From Pseudomonas sp. MM213 (lineage in GTDB: Bacteria > Pseudomonadota > Gammaproteobacteria > Pseudomonadales > Pseudomonadaceae), in the NCBI RefSeq assembly GCF_020423045.1, contig NZ_CP081943.1, positions 4,526,001-4,590,000 of the forward strand: DNA of 64,000 bases, given 5' to 3'. Position numbers and translations under genes: made by a program. The notes below the pieces were generated by a model. It made no database searches. It saw nothing but the letters and a program-made list of their open reading frames with translations, and was not told where the DNA came from. This document shows, one piece after another, positions 46,543-56,226 of this stretch. The first letter of the stretch is position 1, and every line of letters starts with the position of its first letter.

Positions 46543-47439
46543 ATGAATGCGCTGACTCTGCCGGATATCGCCGCGCAGGCCTCACGCCAAGCCCTGCCAC
46601 TTGAATGGGTGGGCATGTGCGGCATTGCTCTTCCAGTTTTATTCGATGGCCAGCGATTGAGCGCGAAGGCCGATGCGGGCGTGAGCCTCGATGATGGAGA
46701 AGCGCGCGGCATTCATATGTCGCGGCTGTACCTGGCGCTGGAAATGCTCGAACAGGAACGCCTGACGCCCGCCCTGTTGCGGCGTGTCCTGCAGCGATTT
46801 CTCGATACCCATGAAGGTCTATCCAACAGCGCTTACCTGAACATTCACGCAGATCTACTGCTCAAACGACCAGCGCTGATCAGTCCATTGTCCGGTTGGA
46901 AATCCTATCCAGTCAGCATCAATGCGCGTTTGAAAAACGCGATGTTCCACGTGGAACTAAACATCGACATCCCTTATTCCTCAACTTGCCCCTGTTCAGC
47001 TGCACTGGCGCGGCAGTTGATTCAGCAGCAATTCGTCGACGACTTTGCCAACCAACCACTGCAACACGCCGATGTTTTGGCTTGGCTCGGCTCCACAAAA
47101 GGCATCGTTGCCACGCCTCACAGCCAACGCAGCAATGCGCAGTTGAGGCTGCGCCTCGATGATTATCTTGATGACCTGCCACTGATTGCGCTGATCAACG
47201 ACGCCGAAGCAGCCCTCGGCACCGCCGTGCAAACCGCGGTAAAGCGTGCCGACGAACAAGCCTTCGCGCTGGCCAATGGTCAAAACCTGATGTTCTGCGA
47301 AGACGCCGCTCGCCGTTTGAATCTGGCGTTGAGGCGCTCGCCCGGCATCAATGCCTTCCACTTGAAAGTCGTCCACGCCGAGAGCCTGCACGCCCACGAC
47401 GCCGTCGCCGAAAGCCGATGGAATTGGGAGGCCGCATGA
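46543..47439 (+). CDS. folE2: Zinc-independent GTP cyclohydrolase FolE2 (type IB)
   Basis: A 298-residue GTP cyclohydrolase IB making dihydroneopterin triphosphate for folate and queuosine. Unlike FolE it works with metals other than zinc, so it replaces FolE when zinc is short (known for this family). The DIPYSSTCPCSAALARQ motif with the key Cys is intact (about 145-160). Start MNALTLPDIA at 46543 preferred over the ATG at 46531. The coding sequence contains a parS site (46943-46958). Overlaps znuC by 4 bp, first gene of a long Zur-linked run. Confidence 0.93.
   Translation: MNALTLPDIAAQASRQALPLEWVGMCGIALPVLFDGQRLSAKADAGVSLDDGEARGIHMSRLYLALEMLEQERLTPALLRRVLQRFLDTHEGLSNSAYLNIHADLLLKRPALISPLSGWKSYPVSINARLKNAMFHVELNIDIPYSSTCPCSAALARQLIQQQFVDDFANQPLQHADVLAWLGSTKGIVATPHSQRSNAQLRLRLDDYLDDLPLIALINDAEAALGTAVQTAVKRADEQAFALANGQNLMFCEDAARRLNLALRRSPGINAFHLKVVHAESLHAHDAVAESRWNWEAA
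46943..46958. other. parS-like ParB-binding site inside folE2
   Basis: TGTTCCACGTGGAACT agrees with the Pseudomonas parS 16-mer TGTTCCACGTGGAACA at all but the last base. It contains the perfect palindrome GTTCCACGTGGAAC. Read as codons it gives Met-Phe-His-Val-Glu-Leu of FolE2. Confidence 0.88.
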
Positions 47440-48104
47440 TTCGCTGCGAGGCGTTGCGCTGGGGTGCACCGGGCCAACCGCTCACGCCGCCGGTAGATTT
47501 CGAACTGAACCAAGGCAGCCTGACCGCCGTGATCGGCGCCAACGGCTCAGGCAAAAGCAGCCTGCTGAAAGTCATCGCCGGCCTGCAAAAACCACTGACC
47601 GGCAAAGTGATCCTGGATGTTCCACGCAAAGGCTCACTCTCGTTCCTTCCCCAGCAACAGCACCTCGACCGGCAATTCCCGATCAGTCTGCAAGAGTTGG
47701 TCGCCGCGGGTTTCTGGGGCAGCAAGCAATCCCCCGAAGTCCGAAGCCAACGCCTTAAAGCCGCACTGGAAAACTGGTGCCTGACCGGTCTGGAACAGCG
47801 CCCATTGATGGCCCTCTCCGGCGGCGAATTGCAGCGCGCCCTGCTCGCCCGATTGAGCCTCGCCGAAGCGCCCTTGCTGTTGCTCGATGAACCTCATGCT
47901 GCCCTCGACGAACTCGGTCAATCACTGTTGTGGAGAAACATCCACGCCTGGCACGCCGAAGGTCGAACCCTGGTGGTCGTGTGTCATGACCTCGCCGCCG
48001 TGCGCCTACACATTCCTCAAACGCTGCTGATCAAAAGCAGCGGCTGCGTCCTCGGTTCGAGCACCGAGCTTATCCGCCAACAACCACAGACGCAGGTGGC
48101 CTGA
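47436..48104 (+). CDS. znuC: Zinc ABC transporter ATP-binding protein ZnuC-like
   Basis: A 222-residue ABC ATPase: Walker A GANGSGKSS (about 34-42), signature LSGGELQRALLARL (about 128-141), Walker B LLLLDEPHAALDE. It energises zinc uptake with the ZnuB-like and ZnuA-like proteins encoded next. ATG at 47436 overlaps the folE2 stop. Pseudomonads usually hold another znuABC with zur elsewhere; this is a second set tied to the zinc-sparing cluster. Confidence 0.9.
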   Translation: MIRCEALRWGAPGQPLTPPVDFELNQGSLTAVIGANGSGKSSLLKVIAGLQKPLTGKVILDVPRKGSLSFLPQQQHLDRQFPISLQELVAAGFWGSKQSPEVRSQRLKAALENWCLTGLEQRPLMALSGGELQRALLARLSLAEAPLLLLDEPHAALDELGQSLLWRNIHAWHAEGRTLVVVCHDLAAVRLHIPQTLLIKSSGCVLGSSTELIRQQPQTQVA

Positions 48105-48970
48105 TGCTCGCCGCTGCCCATCTTTGGCAACCGTTCCACGAGTTCGTGTTCATGCGCCGAGCACTGCTCGGTGGATTGGTGTTGGCCTGCAGCACGGCAC
48201 CGCTCGGGGTGTTTCTGATTCTGCGACGCATGAGTCTGATCGGTGACGCGGTTGCTCACGGCATCCTGCCCGGCGCCGCGCTCGGCTTCTGGTTTGCCGG
48301 GCTGAGCTTGCCGGCATTGACCTTCGGCGGCCTCGGTGCGGGCTTGAGCATGGCCGGGCTCGCGGCATGGATCACTCGCCGCACCGGCCTGCGAGAAGAC
48401 GCGAGCCTCGCTGCGATCTACCCCATCTCACTCGCCAGCGGCGTGCTGATCCTCGGCATCGCCGGCAAACGCCTGGACCTGCTGCACCTGCTTTTTGGCT
48501 CGGCGTTGGCGGTCGACGGTCCGACGTTGACCGGCATGTTGTGGGTCTCAGGGCTCAGCCTTATCGCCATGGCGCTCATCTACAAACCGTTGTTGCTGGA
48601 CACCCTCGACCCACTGTTTCTGCAAACCGTCAGCCGTCTTGGTCCCCTGGCACACGGCGTATTCCTGACATTGGTGGTGCTGAATCTGGTGATCGGATTT
48701 CAAGCCATTGGTGCGTTGATGGTCGTCGGTCTGATGATGTTGCCCGCCGCCGCGTCGCGTTTCTGGAGTCGACGCTTGCCCGTGTTGATGGCCATCGCCG
48801 GACTCCTTGGCTGCCTCTCGGTGTGGCTCGGCTTGTTGCTGTCGTTCTACTACTCGCTGCCCAGCGGCCCGGCGATCGTGCTGGTGGCTGGCGGCGGGTA
48901 CCTGCTGTCCGTGGTGTTCGGACCGGTGCACGGCTTGCTGCGCCGCCCGCCCTTGCTCACATCCCAATGA
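48104..48970 (+). CDS. znuB: Zinc ABC transporter permease ZnuB-like
   Basis: A 288-residue inner-membrane ABC-3 family permease with about eight hydrophobic segments. Typical blocks: GLVLACSTAPLGVFLILRRMSLIGDA (N-terminal) and VGLMMLPAAASRFWS (about 207-221). The start overlaps the znuC stop by one base, indicating translational coupling. Confidence 0.92.
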   Translation: MLAAAHLWQPFHEFVFMRRALLGGLVLACSTAPLGVFLILRRMSLIGDAVAHGILPGAALGFWFAGLSLPALTFGGLGAGLSMAGLAAWITRRTGLREDASLAAIYPISLASGVLILGIAGKRLDLLHLLFGSALAVDGPTLTGMLWVSGLSLIAMALIYKPLLLDTLDPLFLQTVSRLGPLAHGVFLTLVVLNLVIGFQAIGALMVVGLMMLPAAASRFWSRRLPVLMAIAGLLGCLSVWLGLLLSFYYSLPSGPAIVLVAGGGYLLSVVFGPVHGLLRRPPLLTSQ

Positions 48971-48981
48971 GGTGTTTCCCG

Positions 48982-49857
48982 ATGCGCGCTTTACTCGTGC
49001 TGTTCAGTTTGATGCTGTCGATGTCGTTGTCTGCGGCGGAAAAACTGCAGGTGGTCACCAGCTTCAGCATCCTCGCCGACATGACCCATCAGGTCGGTGG
49101 CGAGCACATCCAGATCACCAACATGGTCAGCCCCGACGCCGATGCTCACACCTATGAGCCAACCCCGGATGATGCCAAGGCATTGCTCAAGGCCAGACTC
49201 ATCATCAAAAACGGCTTGGGTTTCGAGCCGTGGCTGGACCGCCTGGTGACCAGCACCGAGACCAAAGCCCCGGTCATCAGCGCGAGCCACGGCGTCATCC
49301 CACGCTCGCTGGATGAAGATGGCGAGACCGTCCCCGACCCTCACGCCTGGCACAACCTGGCGAACACCGAGCTGTACATCAGCAACATCACCAAGGCGCT
49401 GATCGCCGCCGACCCGGCGAACAAAGCCGACTATGTACGCAACAGCCAGGCCTACCTGAAACAGATCTACGCGCTGCTCGCCGAAGCCAAAGCCAAGCTC
49501 GGTTCGCTGCCACCGGGCAACCGCAAGATCGTCACGTCCCACGACGCATTCGGTTATCTCGGTCAGGCCTATGGCATCGACTTCATGGCGCCGCAAGGTC
49601 TGTCCACCGAGCGCGAACCTTCCGCCGCCGAAGTCGCTGCGCTGATCACCCAGATTCGCCAGGCCAAGGTCAAAGCGGTGTTCATGGAGAACATCAAGGA
49701 CGCCCGCCTGCTCAAGCAGATTGCCGATGAAAGCGGCGCGCACATCGGCGGCACGCTGTACTCCGATGCGCTCGCCGCCACCGGTCCGGCGAGCACCTTT
49801 ACCGGGTTGTTCGAGTACAACCTCAACACCTTGTACGAGGCTTTGAGCAAGCCATGA
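48982..49857 (+). CDS. znuA: Periplasmic zinc/manganese-type binding protein ZnuA-like
   Basis: A 291-residue cluster A-I (ZnuA/TroA) binding protein. Signal peptide about 1-21 (SLSAAE). Expected metal ligands are present: His in DAHTYEPTPDD (about 54), His in DPHAWHN (about 117-120), His in SHDAFGYL (about 181) and Asp in TLYSDAL (about 258). The His-rich loop typical of ZnuA is missing, so specificity could extend to manganese; the cluster argues for zinc. Overlaps the next gene by 4 bp. Confidence 0.9.
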   Translation: MRALLVLFSLMLSMSLSAAEKLQVVTSFSILADMTHQVGGEHIQITNMVSPDADAHTYEPTPDDAKALLKARLIIKNGLGFEPWLDRLVTSTETKAPVISASHGVIPRSLDEDGETVPDPHAWHNLANTELYISNITKALIAADPANKADYVRNSQAYLKQIYALLAEAKAKLGSLPPGNRKIVTSHDAFGYLGQAYGIDFMAPQGLSTEREPSAAEVAALITQIRQAKVKAVFMENIKDARLLKQIADESGAHIGGTLYSDALAATGPASTFTGLFEYNLNTLYEALSKP

Positions 49858-50414
49858 TCCGCAAGAATCCCTCAGGTGATTTGCCGCTGATTGCGGAGTC
49901 CGCCTACGTCGATAAGACCGCGATCATCTGCGGCAAAGTGGTGATCGGCGAGAACGTTTTCGTCGGTCCCTACGCGGTGATTCGCGCGGACGAAGTCGAC
50001 GCCTCGGGCGAGATGGAGCCGATCACCATCGGCGCCAACTCGAACATCCAGGACGGCGTGGTGATCCACTCCAAGTCCGGTGCGGCGGTGACGATCGGCG
50101 AGTTCAGCTCGATCGCCCACCGCTCCATCGTTCATGGACCGTGCTCCGTGGGCGACCGGGTGTTCATCGGGTTCAACAGCGTGCTGTTCAACTGCGCCGT
50201 CGGTGATGGCTGCGTGGTGCGGCACAACTCGGTGGTCGACGGTCGCGACTTGCCTGCCGACTTCTACGTGCCCTCTACCACCCGCATCGGGCCCAAGACT
50301 GACTTGTCGCAATTCCCGCCGGTGAGCGTCAGCGCCTCGGAGTTTTCCGAAGACGTGGCGCGCACCAACGTCGATCTGGTGCGCGGCTACAAAGCCCTGC
50401 AAAACGAGTTCTGA
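49854..50414 (+). CDS. Gamma-class carbonic anhydrase-like protein
   Basis: A 186-residue left-handed beta-helix protein of the gamma-carbonic anhydrase/YrdA family. Three candidate metal histidines are retained (VIH, IAH and VHG). Gamma enzymes can use iron or cobalt, which fits a zinc-sparing role (known for Zur clusters; equivalent of P. aeruginosa PA5540). ATG overlaps the znuA stop; dihydroorotase gene starts 3 bp later. Confidence 0.9.
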   Translation: MIRKNPSGDLPLIAESAYVDKTAIICGKVVIGENVFVGPYAVIRADEVDASGEMEPITIGANSNIQDGVVIHSKSGAAVTIGEFSSIAHRSIVHGPCSVGDRVFIGFNSVLFNCAVGDGCVVRHNSVVDGRDLPADFYVPSTTRIGPKTDLSQFPPVSVSASEFSEDVARTNVDLVRGYKALQNEF

Positions 50415-50416
50415 CC

Positions 50417-51754
50417 ATGAACAACGTGCTGATTCGCAATGCCCGGCTGGTGAATGAAGGACGTGAGTTCGACGGTGATCTGTTGGTCGGCCATGGTCGC
50501 ATCGTCAAGATCGCGAGCAGCATCGAAGGGGAAAATGCTGCCGTCGAAATCGATGCTGACGGCCAGTGGTTGATGCCTGGAATGATCGATGATCAGGTGC
50601 ACTTCCGCGATCCCGGTTCGCCCGACAAGGGCAGTTTCTACACCGAATCGCGAGCAGCGGTGGCCGGCGGCATCACCAGTTTCATGGACATGCCCAACAC
50701 GAATCCGGCGACCCTGACGCTGGCAGCATTGGCCGACAAGAAGCGCCGCGCAGCGATCAATTCGGTGGCCAACTACGGCTTTCACTTCGGCGTGAGCAAC
50801 GACAATCTCGACACCGTCGCCGCGCTCAATCCTTGCGAAGTGGCCGGCGTAAAAGTGTTCATGGGCGCGTCCACGGGCAATATGCTGGTAGATGATCCCA
50901 AGGTTCTGGAGCGGCTATTCGCTGAAGTGCCGACCATTCTGTTGGCCCACTGCGAACACACGCCCAGCATCGACGCCAATGCGGTGAACCTGCGAGCGCT
51001 GTTCGGCGAGCATATTCCCGCCGCAGCCCATCCGCTGATCCGCAATGCTGAGGCCTGCTTCCGTTCGTCCTCGATGGCCGTGGATCTGGCCAAGCGACAT
51101 GGCACCCGGCTTCATGTATTGCACCTGACCACCGCCCGCGAACTGGCGTTGTTCGAAGACAAGCCACTGACACAAAAACGCATTACCGCCGAAGTCTGTC
51201 TGCACCACCTGCTCTTCGACGATCGCGACTACGCAACGCTCGGCAACTTGATCAAATGCAACCCGGCGATCAAGACTCAGGCCGACCGAGACACCTTGCG
51301 CCGGGCCCTGATGAGTGATCGACTGGACGTCATCGGCAGCGATCACGCGCCTCACACCTGGGACGAAAAGCAACGTCCCTACTGCCAGGCACCGTCCGGC
51401 TTGCCATTGGTGCAACACGCCCTGCCCGCCCTGCTGGAGTTGGTGGCGGATGACGTTCTACCGATCACCACCCTTGTGGCCAAGACCAGTCACCGTGTCG
51501 CCGATCTGTTTGCGATTCCCGACCGAGGCTATTTGCGCGAAGGGTATTGGGCCGACCTGGTGTTGATCAAACCCGAACCTGGTGGCGTTGCCGTCTCCCA
51601 ACAGCCGATCCTGTCTCAATGCGGCTGGACGCCCTTCGCGCAACGGCGCTTTCGCCACAGCGTGAGCACTACGTTGGTATCGGGGCAAATGGCGTGGCAC
51701 GACAAATGTCTTAATGACAGCTGCCAGGGTTTACCGCTACGGTTTACACGCTAG
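50417..51754 (+). CDS. pyrQ: Dihydroorotase paralogue (Zur-cluster type)
   Basis: A 445-residue amidohydrolase of the dihydroorotase class I type, completing dihydroorotate formation in pyrimidine synthesis. Blocks: GMIDDQVHFRDPGSPDKGSF (residues 55-74), KVFMGASTGNM with the lysine usually carboxylated, LLAHCEHTP, LHVLHLTTA, and VIGSDHAPHTWDEK with the catalytic Asp. The first histidine of the canonical HxH metal pair is Gln60 here (DQVH), which should alter metal binding. Corresponds to P. aeruginosa PA5541. Part of the folE2-to-thrS-like run. Confidence 0.9.
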   Translation: MNNVLIRNARLVNEGREFDGDLLVGHGRIVKIASSIEGENAAVEIDADGQWLMPGMIDDQVHFRDPGSPDKGSFYTESRAAVAGGITSFMDMPNTNPATLTLAALADKKRRAAINSVANYGFHFGVSNDNLDTVAALNPCEVAGVKVFMGASTGNMLVDDPKVLERLFAEVPTILLAHCEHTPSIDANAVNLRALFGEHIPAAAHPLIRNAEACFRSSSMAVDLAKRHGTRLHVLHLTTARELALFEDKPLTQKRITAEVCLHHLLFDDRDYATLGNLIKCNPAIKTQADRDTLRRALMSDRLDVIGSDHAPHTWDEKQRPYCQAPSGLPLVQHALPALLELVADDVLPITTLVAKTSHRVADLFAIPDRGYLREGYWADLVLIKPEPGGVAVSQQPILSQCGWTPFAQRRFRHSVSTTLVSGQMAWHDKCLNDSCQGLPLRFTR

Positions 51755-51776
51755 TGCAGCACTCGAGAGCACCGAC

Positions 51777-52682
51777 ATGATCCACATCACTCTGAGCGAT
51801 GGTTCATTGCGTGAATACGACCAACCGTTGTCGGTGTACGAGTTCGCCGCGAGCATTGGTCCCGGGCTTGCCAAAGCAGCCGTCGCCGGCCGGGTGGACG
51901 GCGTATTGGTGGACTGTCAGTTCTTGATCGAGGCCGATGCCCGCGTCAGCATCGTCACGCCTCAAGAACCCGATGGCCTGGAGATACTGCGCCGCTCCTG
52001 CGCATTGATGCTGGCGATGGCCGTGAAACAGCTCTATCCAAAAGCGCAATTGCAGACCGGATCGGCGCTGGGTGACGGGTTCTATTATGAGTTTGCCTTT
52101 GAACGACCGTTAAACCTGGACGACCTTGCGGGCATCGAAGCGCGCATGAAGACCCTGGCGGCGACCAATCATTCGATCCGCCGGCGCGAGCCGTCACCGC
52201 GCTCCAAGTACATGGAAAAACCTGCGACCTACCTGCTCGGGGACTTCGAATGTGTGTCGATGGGCCCGCATGCTCCGGCAACCAGAGTGTTGCAGGCATT
52301 CGCACTCGATCACATCAGCGGCCTTGCGCCACAGCGGATCTATGGCACGTGCTGGTCTTGCCAGGAGGAACTGGACGACTGGCGGGCACCGCCGCACGTG
52401 ATGGTCGTGAGCATGGATGATCGCCAAACGGATTACGCACAGTGGGTGACCGAGGCCTTGCGCCGAAGCGGCGTACGCGCCCGTGCGGACCTGCGCAACG
52501 AGAAGGTCCGCCACAAGATTCGCGAACACAGCCAGCAAGTGCCGTATCTGGTGGTGATCGGGGAGAAAGAAAAAGAAGGCGGGTTTGTCAGCGTGCGCAG
52601 TCGCACCGGGGAGGATTTTGGCCGGATGGCCATTGAGGCGGTGTGTGATTGGCTGAGATCAACGGGGATTGCGGGTGTCTGA
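51777..52682 (+). CDS. Threonyl-tRNA synthetase-like protein lacking the catalytic core
   Basis: A 301-residue ThrRS paralogue. Residues 1-62 are the TGS domain, about 63-195 the N2 editing-type domain, and about 204-301 the anticodon-binding domain (ADLRNEKVRHKIREHS, then PYLVVIGEKE). The roughly 300-residue class II catalytic core, with the structural zinc site of ThrRS, is missing: RIYGTCW is followed after about ten residues by the anticodon domain. In the editing domain the HxxxH pair is R73/L77 and the active Cys is S161; only H165 remains. So it should neither charge nor edit. Frame is clean and codon use normal, so it is likely functional in another way. Last gene of the zinc run, 22 bp after pyrQ; its RBS is not obvious. 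Confidence 0.9.
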   Translation: MIHITLSDGSLREYDQPLSVYEFAASIGPGLAKAAVAGRVDGVLVDCQFLIEADARVSIVTPQEPDGLEILRRSCALMLAMAVKQLYPKAQLQTGSALGDGFYYEFAFERPLNLDDLAGIEARMKTLAATNHSIRRREPSPRSKYMEKPATYLLGDFECVSMGPHAPATRVLQAFALDHISGLAPQRIYGTCWSCQEELDDWRAPPHVMVVSMDDRQTDYAQWVTEALRRSGVRARADLRNEKVRHKIREHSQQVPYLVVIGEKEKEGGFVSVRSRTGEDFGRMAIEAVCDWLRSTGIAGV

Positions 52683-52688
52683 AATGAC

Positions 52689-52760
52689 GCCTTCGCGGGC
52701 AAGCCTCGCTCCTACAGGTTTTATACCGTCCCCGTAGGAGCGAGGCTTGCCCGCGAAGCT
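52689..52760. repeat. REPIN
   Basis: Inverted pair of the TTCGCGGGCAAGCCTCGCTC subtype with an 18-20 bp spacer, just beyond the thrS-like gene. Confidence 0.92.
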
Positions 52761-52761
52761 T

Positions 52762-53283
52762 TTAAGCTCTTGGTTTAACAGTCCCGCAATCCTGCCCCAA
52801 CCACACCGCGCGAGTATCAAGGCTACCCTTCTGCTGAATGCCGGTGGCGTTGAACGTGCCATTCACCTTGGTGGTGAACTCACGATCACTGAGGAATGTG
52901 GCGACACCCGCACCCTGCGCTTTCGGGCAGCTGAAGCGGAATTTCCACTGGTTACCGGTGCGCTCGGTGATTTCCTGCTTGCAGCCCGATTGCGGATCCG
53001 TCAGCGGAATGTTGTCGGTCTTCACTTGCTCCGGCGTCAGGCAAGCCCGGATCCCCTTGCCGCCCATGGTGATGCCCTGCTTCTCCAGCTGCGCGCGCTG
53101 TTCAGGCGTCATCTGGCTCTGTATCTGACCGAGGATCAGTTGCAGATCCGGCAGGTTCTGGTCATCGACTTTCATGTTGCTCGAGGTCAATTCCCACAAA
53201 CCCGGCTGCAGCATCTGCGCCTGAGCGGCCACCGGAAGTGCTAAACCTAAAGCTACGGCCAAACCCAGCAGACGAACGTTCAT
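52762..53283 (-). CDS. DUF3617 secreted protein
   Basis: A 173-residue periplasmic protein: signal peptide about 1-22 (ALPVAAQA), then a DUF3617 domain (LQPGLWELTSSNMKVD, four conserved Cys in the ACLTPEQ, SGCKQEIT and FSCP blocks). Function unknown. Common in pseudomonads as a single gene. Confidence 0.88.
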   Translation of the reverse strand: MNVRLLGLAVALGLALPVAAQAQMLQPGLWELTSSNMKVDDQNLPDLQLILGQIQSQMTPEQRAQLEKQGITMGGKGIRACLTPEQVKTDNIPLTDPQSGCKQEITERTGNQWKFRFSCPKAQGAGVATFLSDREFTTKVNGTFNATGIQQKGSLDTRAVWLGQDCGTVKPRA

Positions 53284-53415
53284 TGAGTAACTCCTGATCG
53301 ATAGTGGCCGTTAGACGTCAGCCACGAGCTTCGGTTCATGGGCCAATTAAATAGCGACATTCTGCACGGAACATGGTCTGTTAAGCACTGAATCTTCAGG
53401 AGCAAGGCTGCCCCC

Positions 53416-54855
53416 ATGGATTACTTTGGACCGCATATTTTCGGTTACCTGATCGCCCTGCTGCACTCGTTAGGCATGATCGCCGCCATTCATGCCGTGT
53501 TGACCGTTCGGACCGCTCAGGGCTCGATCGCCTGGGCCTTGTCGCTGCTGTTCATTCCCTACTTCACGCTCATTCCCTATCTGGTCTTTGGCCGCAGCAC
53601 CTTCGATGGCTACATCAAGGCACGGCGGCAGGCCAACGAGGAAATGCGCAAGGCCATCTCCGATTTGAACTGGCGCCCGTGGGTCGAAGAAGCACTGACC
53701 GCCCGTGCCTCCAACGCCTACGCATCATTGAGGGCGATGCCAAAACTGGGCCGCATGCCCTGCCTTGCGAACAACGAAGTCAGCCTGCTGATCAACGGCC
53801 ACGCCACTTTCGAGGCGATTTTCGAGGCCATCAGCCAGGCAAAGGAAGCCGTGCTGATCCAGTTTTTCATCATTCACGACGACCGTCTGGGCCAACGCCT
53901 GCAAACCTTGTTGCTGAAAAAAGCCGCTGAAGGCGTCGCCGTTTATTTACTGTACGACCGCATCGGCAGCCACTCCCTGCCCCACAGTTATGTGCAGCCG
54001 TTGCGCGATGCCGGTGTCGAGGTCAAAGCCTTCGCGACACGTAGTGGCTGGCTCAATCGCTTTCAGGTCAACTTCCGCAACCATCGCAAGATCGTCGTGG
54101 TGGACGGCGTGTTGGGCTTCGTTGGCGGACATAACGTGGGCGACGAATACATGGGCGAGAAACCACCCCTCGCCCCTTGGCGCGATACCCACGTGCGGGT
54201 GCGCGGGCCGGTGGTGGCGTGCATGCAGGAGTCCTTCGCCGAAGACTGGTTTTGGGCAGCGCGCTCCTTGCCGCCGTTAATACTGCCGGACGCGTATCCG
54301 GACAACGGTGTGCTCTGCCAATTGCTTGCCAGTGGGCCGGCAGATTCCTACGAAACCTGTTCGCTATTCTTCGTCGAAGCCATTCACGCGGCGACCGAGC
54401 GGGTGTGGATTACCAGCCCCTACTTCATCCCCGATGAAGCGGTGTTTGCCGCCTTGAGGCTGGCGGTTCTGCGCGGCGTGGATGTGCGATTGCTGCTGCC
54501 TTCACGACCGGATCACCGCATCGTCTACGCCGCCTCCAGCCTGTATGCCTTCGAAGCCGTGCGCGCCGGTGTGCGGGTATTTCGCTACCAGCCCGGTTTC
54601 CTGCATCAGAAAGTGGTGTTGATCGACAGCGAAATCAGCGCCATCGGCAGCGCCAATATGGACAACCGCTCGTTCCGGCTGAATTTTGAAGTGATGTTGC
54701 TGACTGTCGACCGAGTGTTTGCCGGCGAGGTGGAACAGATGCTCAACGACGACTTCGACCAGGCGCATGAAGTCGCCAAAGAAGAAAGCCGGGAGACCCA
54801 CCGCCTGCAACAGGTCGGCATGCGGATCGCCCGGCTTATTTCACCGATACTTTAA
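53416..54855 (+). CDS. cls: Cardiolipin synthase (PLD family)
   Basis: A 479-residue membrane enzyme condensing two phosphatidylglycerols. Two N-terminal membrane helices (about 8-30 and 38-58) are followed by two phospholipase D motifs: [10 protein letters not shown] (about 221-230) and [18 protein letters not shown] (about 396-413). Length matches ClsA. The stop codon overlaps that of convergent cfa, another membrane-lipid gene. Confidence 0.95.
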   Translation: MDYFGPHIFGYLIALLHSLGMIAAIHAVLTVRTAQGSIAWALSLLFIPYFTLIPYLVFGRSTFDGYIKARRQANEEMRKAISDLNWRPWVEEALTARASNAYASLRAMPKLGRMPCLANNEVSLLINGHATFEAIFEAISQAKEAVLIQFFIIHDDRLGQRLQTLLLKKAAEGVAVYLLYDRIGSHSLPHSYVQPLRDAGVEVKAFATRSGWLNRFQVNFRNHRKIVVVDGVLGFVGGHNVGDEYMGEKPPLAPWRDTHVRVRGPVVACMQESFAEDWFWAARSLPPLILPDAYPDNGVLCQLLASGPADSYETCSLFFVEAIHAATERVWITSPYFIPDEAVFAALRLAVLRGVDVRLLLPSRPDHRIVYAASSLYAFEAVRAGVRVFRYQPGFLHQKVVLIDSEISAIGSANMDNRSFRLNFEVMLLTVDRVFAGEVEQMLNDDFDQAHEVAKEESRETHRLQQVGMRIARLISPIL

Positions 54856-56036
54856 GGGTTGTAGATGTCGTCGCGGGTCCAGGGCAGTTCATGGCTGCCA
54901 TCGGGGTGGGCTTTCACTGCGAGGATCTGGTGCAGGTTGATCCAGCCCCGGGCGAACGCATAAGCACATCCCGCCAGGTACAGCCGCCAGATTCGCAAGG
55001 CCTGCTCCGGCACTTGCCGGGCGGCCGCTTCCAGGTTGTCCTCCAGGCGCTCGCTCCAATGGTCCAGGGTGCGCGCGTAGTGCAGGCGCAAACTCTCGAC
55101 ATCGACGATCTCCAGCCCCGCTTCGCTGATCTCGGCAGAGATCATCGACAGGTGCGGCAGCTCGCCGTTGGGGAACACGTACTTCTCGATAAAATCACCC
55201 GCGCCGCGTCCCACTGGCCGGCCATCGGTGTGCTTGGCGGTGATGCCGTGGTTCATCACCAGGCCGCCCTCTTTCACCGCGCCGAACAGGGTTTTGCAGT
55301 ACTCGGCCAGGTTCTCGTGCCCCACATGCTCGAACATGCCGACGCTGACCACTTTATCGAAGCGCCCGTCTTGAGGCAGATCGCGGTAGTCCAGCAGTTG
55401 CAGCTCGACCAGATCGTCGAGGCCTTCCTCCTTCACCCGCTCACGGGCCAGGGCCAGTTGCGCTTTGCTCAGTGTGATCCCGAATACCTTCGCGCCAAAC
55501 TCCCGCGCCGCATAGCGCGCCAAACCGCCCCAGCCACAGCCGACATCCAGCAGATACTCGCCAGGTTGCAGGCGTAGTTTGCGACACAGGTGGCGGAACT
55601 TGGCTTGCTGGGCCTGCTCAAGCGTTTCGCTGCCGGTCTCGAAGTACGCGCAGGAATACGCCATGTCACTGTCGAGCCACAGCTGATAAAACGCGTTGGA
55701 AAGGTCGTAGTGATAGGAAATCGCCTTGGCGTCGGTTTCCTTGTCGTGGGCAGTGCGAACAGGCTGACTGTCGATGTCGCCCAGCAAGGCCTGACTCCAT
55801 TCATCAACGACGCGGATCACCTCGCTGATGGAGCCTTCCAGCTCAAGTTTGCCCTCGACGAATGCCGCTCCGAGCGCATCGAGGCTGGGATGAGTCAACT
55901 GGGTAACCATTTGTGGGTCCTTGACCACAATCGTGACGCTGGGCGTCGGCCCCAGATTAAATTCATGGCCGTCCCAGAGTCGCAGGCGTAGCGGTAACTG
56001 CAGATTCTGTAAGGCCGGTGGAAGTTGCGCGAGCAT
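54852..56036 (-). CDS. cfa: Cyclopropane-fatty-acyl-phospholipid synthase
   Basis: A 394-residue enzyme that uses S-adenosylmethionine to cyclopropanate unsaturated acyl chains in membrane phospholipids. SAM motif [16 protein letters not shown] (about 171-186), GITLSKAQ, and [19 protein letters not shown] at 56036 with an AAGGGGGA ribosome site is preferred to the open frame up to 56081. Confidence 0.94.
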   Translation of the reverse strand: MLAQLPPALQNLQLPLRLRLWDGHEFNLGPTPSVTIVVKDPQMVTQLTHPSLDALGAAFVEGKLELEGSISEVIRVVDEWSQALLGDIDSQPVRTAHDKETDAKAISYHYDLSNAFYQLWLDSDMAYSCAYFETGSETLEQAQQAKFRHLCRKLRLQPGEYLLDVGCGWGGLARYAAREFGAKVFGITLSKAQLALARERVKEEGLDDLVELQLLDYRDLPQDGRFDKVVSVGMFEHVGHENLAEYCKTLFGAVKEGGLVMNHGITAKHTDGRPVGRGAGDFIEKYVFPNGELPHLSMISAEISEAGLEIVDVESLRLHYARTLDHWSERLEDNLEAAARQVPEQALRIWRLYLAGCAYAFARGWINLHQILAVKAHPDGSHELPWTRDDIYNP

Positions 56037-56226
56037 GGAATATCCCCCTTGTTTCAGACGTCTGATGTGAGGGTAGACCATCCTTGAAAAATAGCAGGCT
56101 ATCGATTTAATAGCCGTCTTCTATGATTTGCAGCGCTTGAAACAAACGCCGCAAAATCACAGAAGTGATTGCCCTCACACTAGATGACTGCGAATTTCGC
56201 GCACAGTTCTGAAATGTTCACATCCC

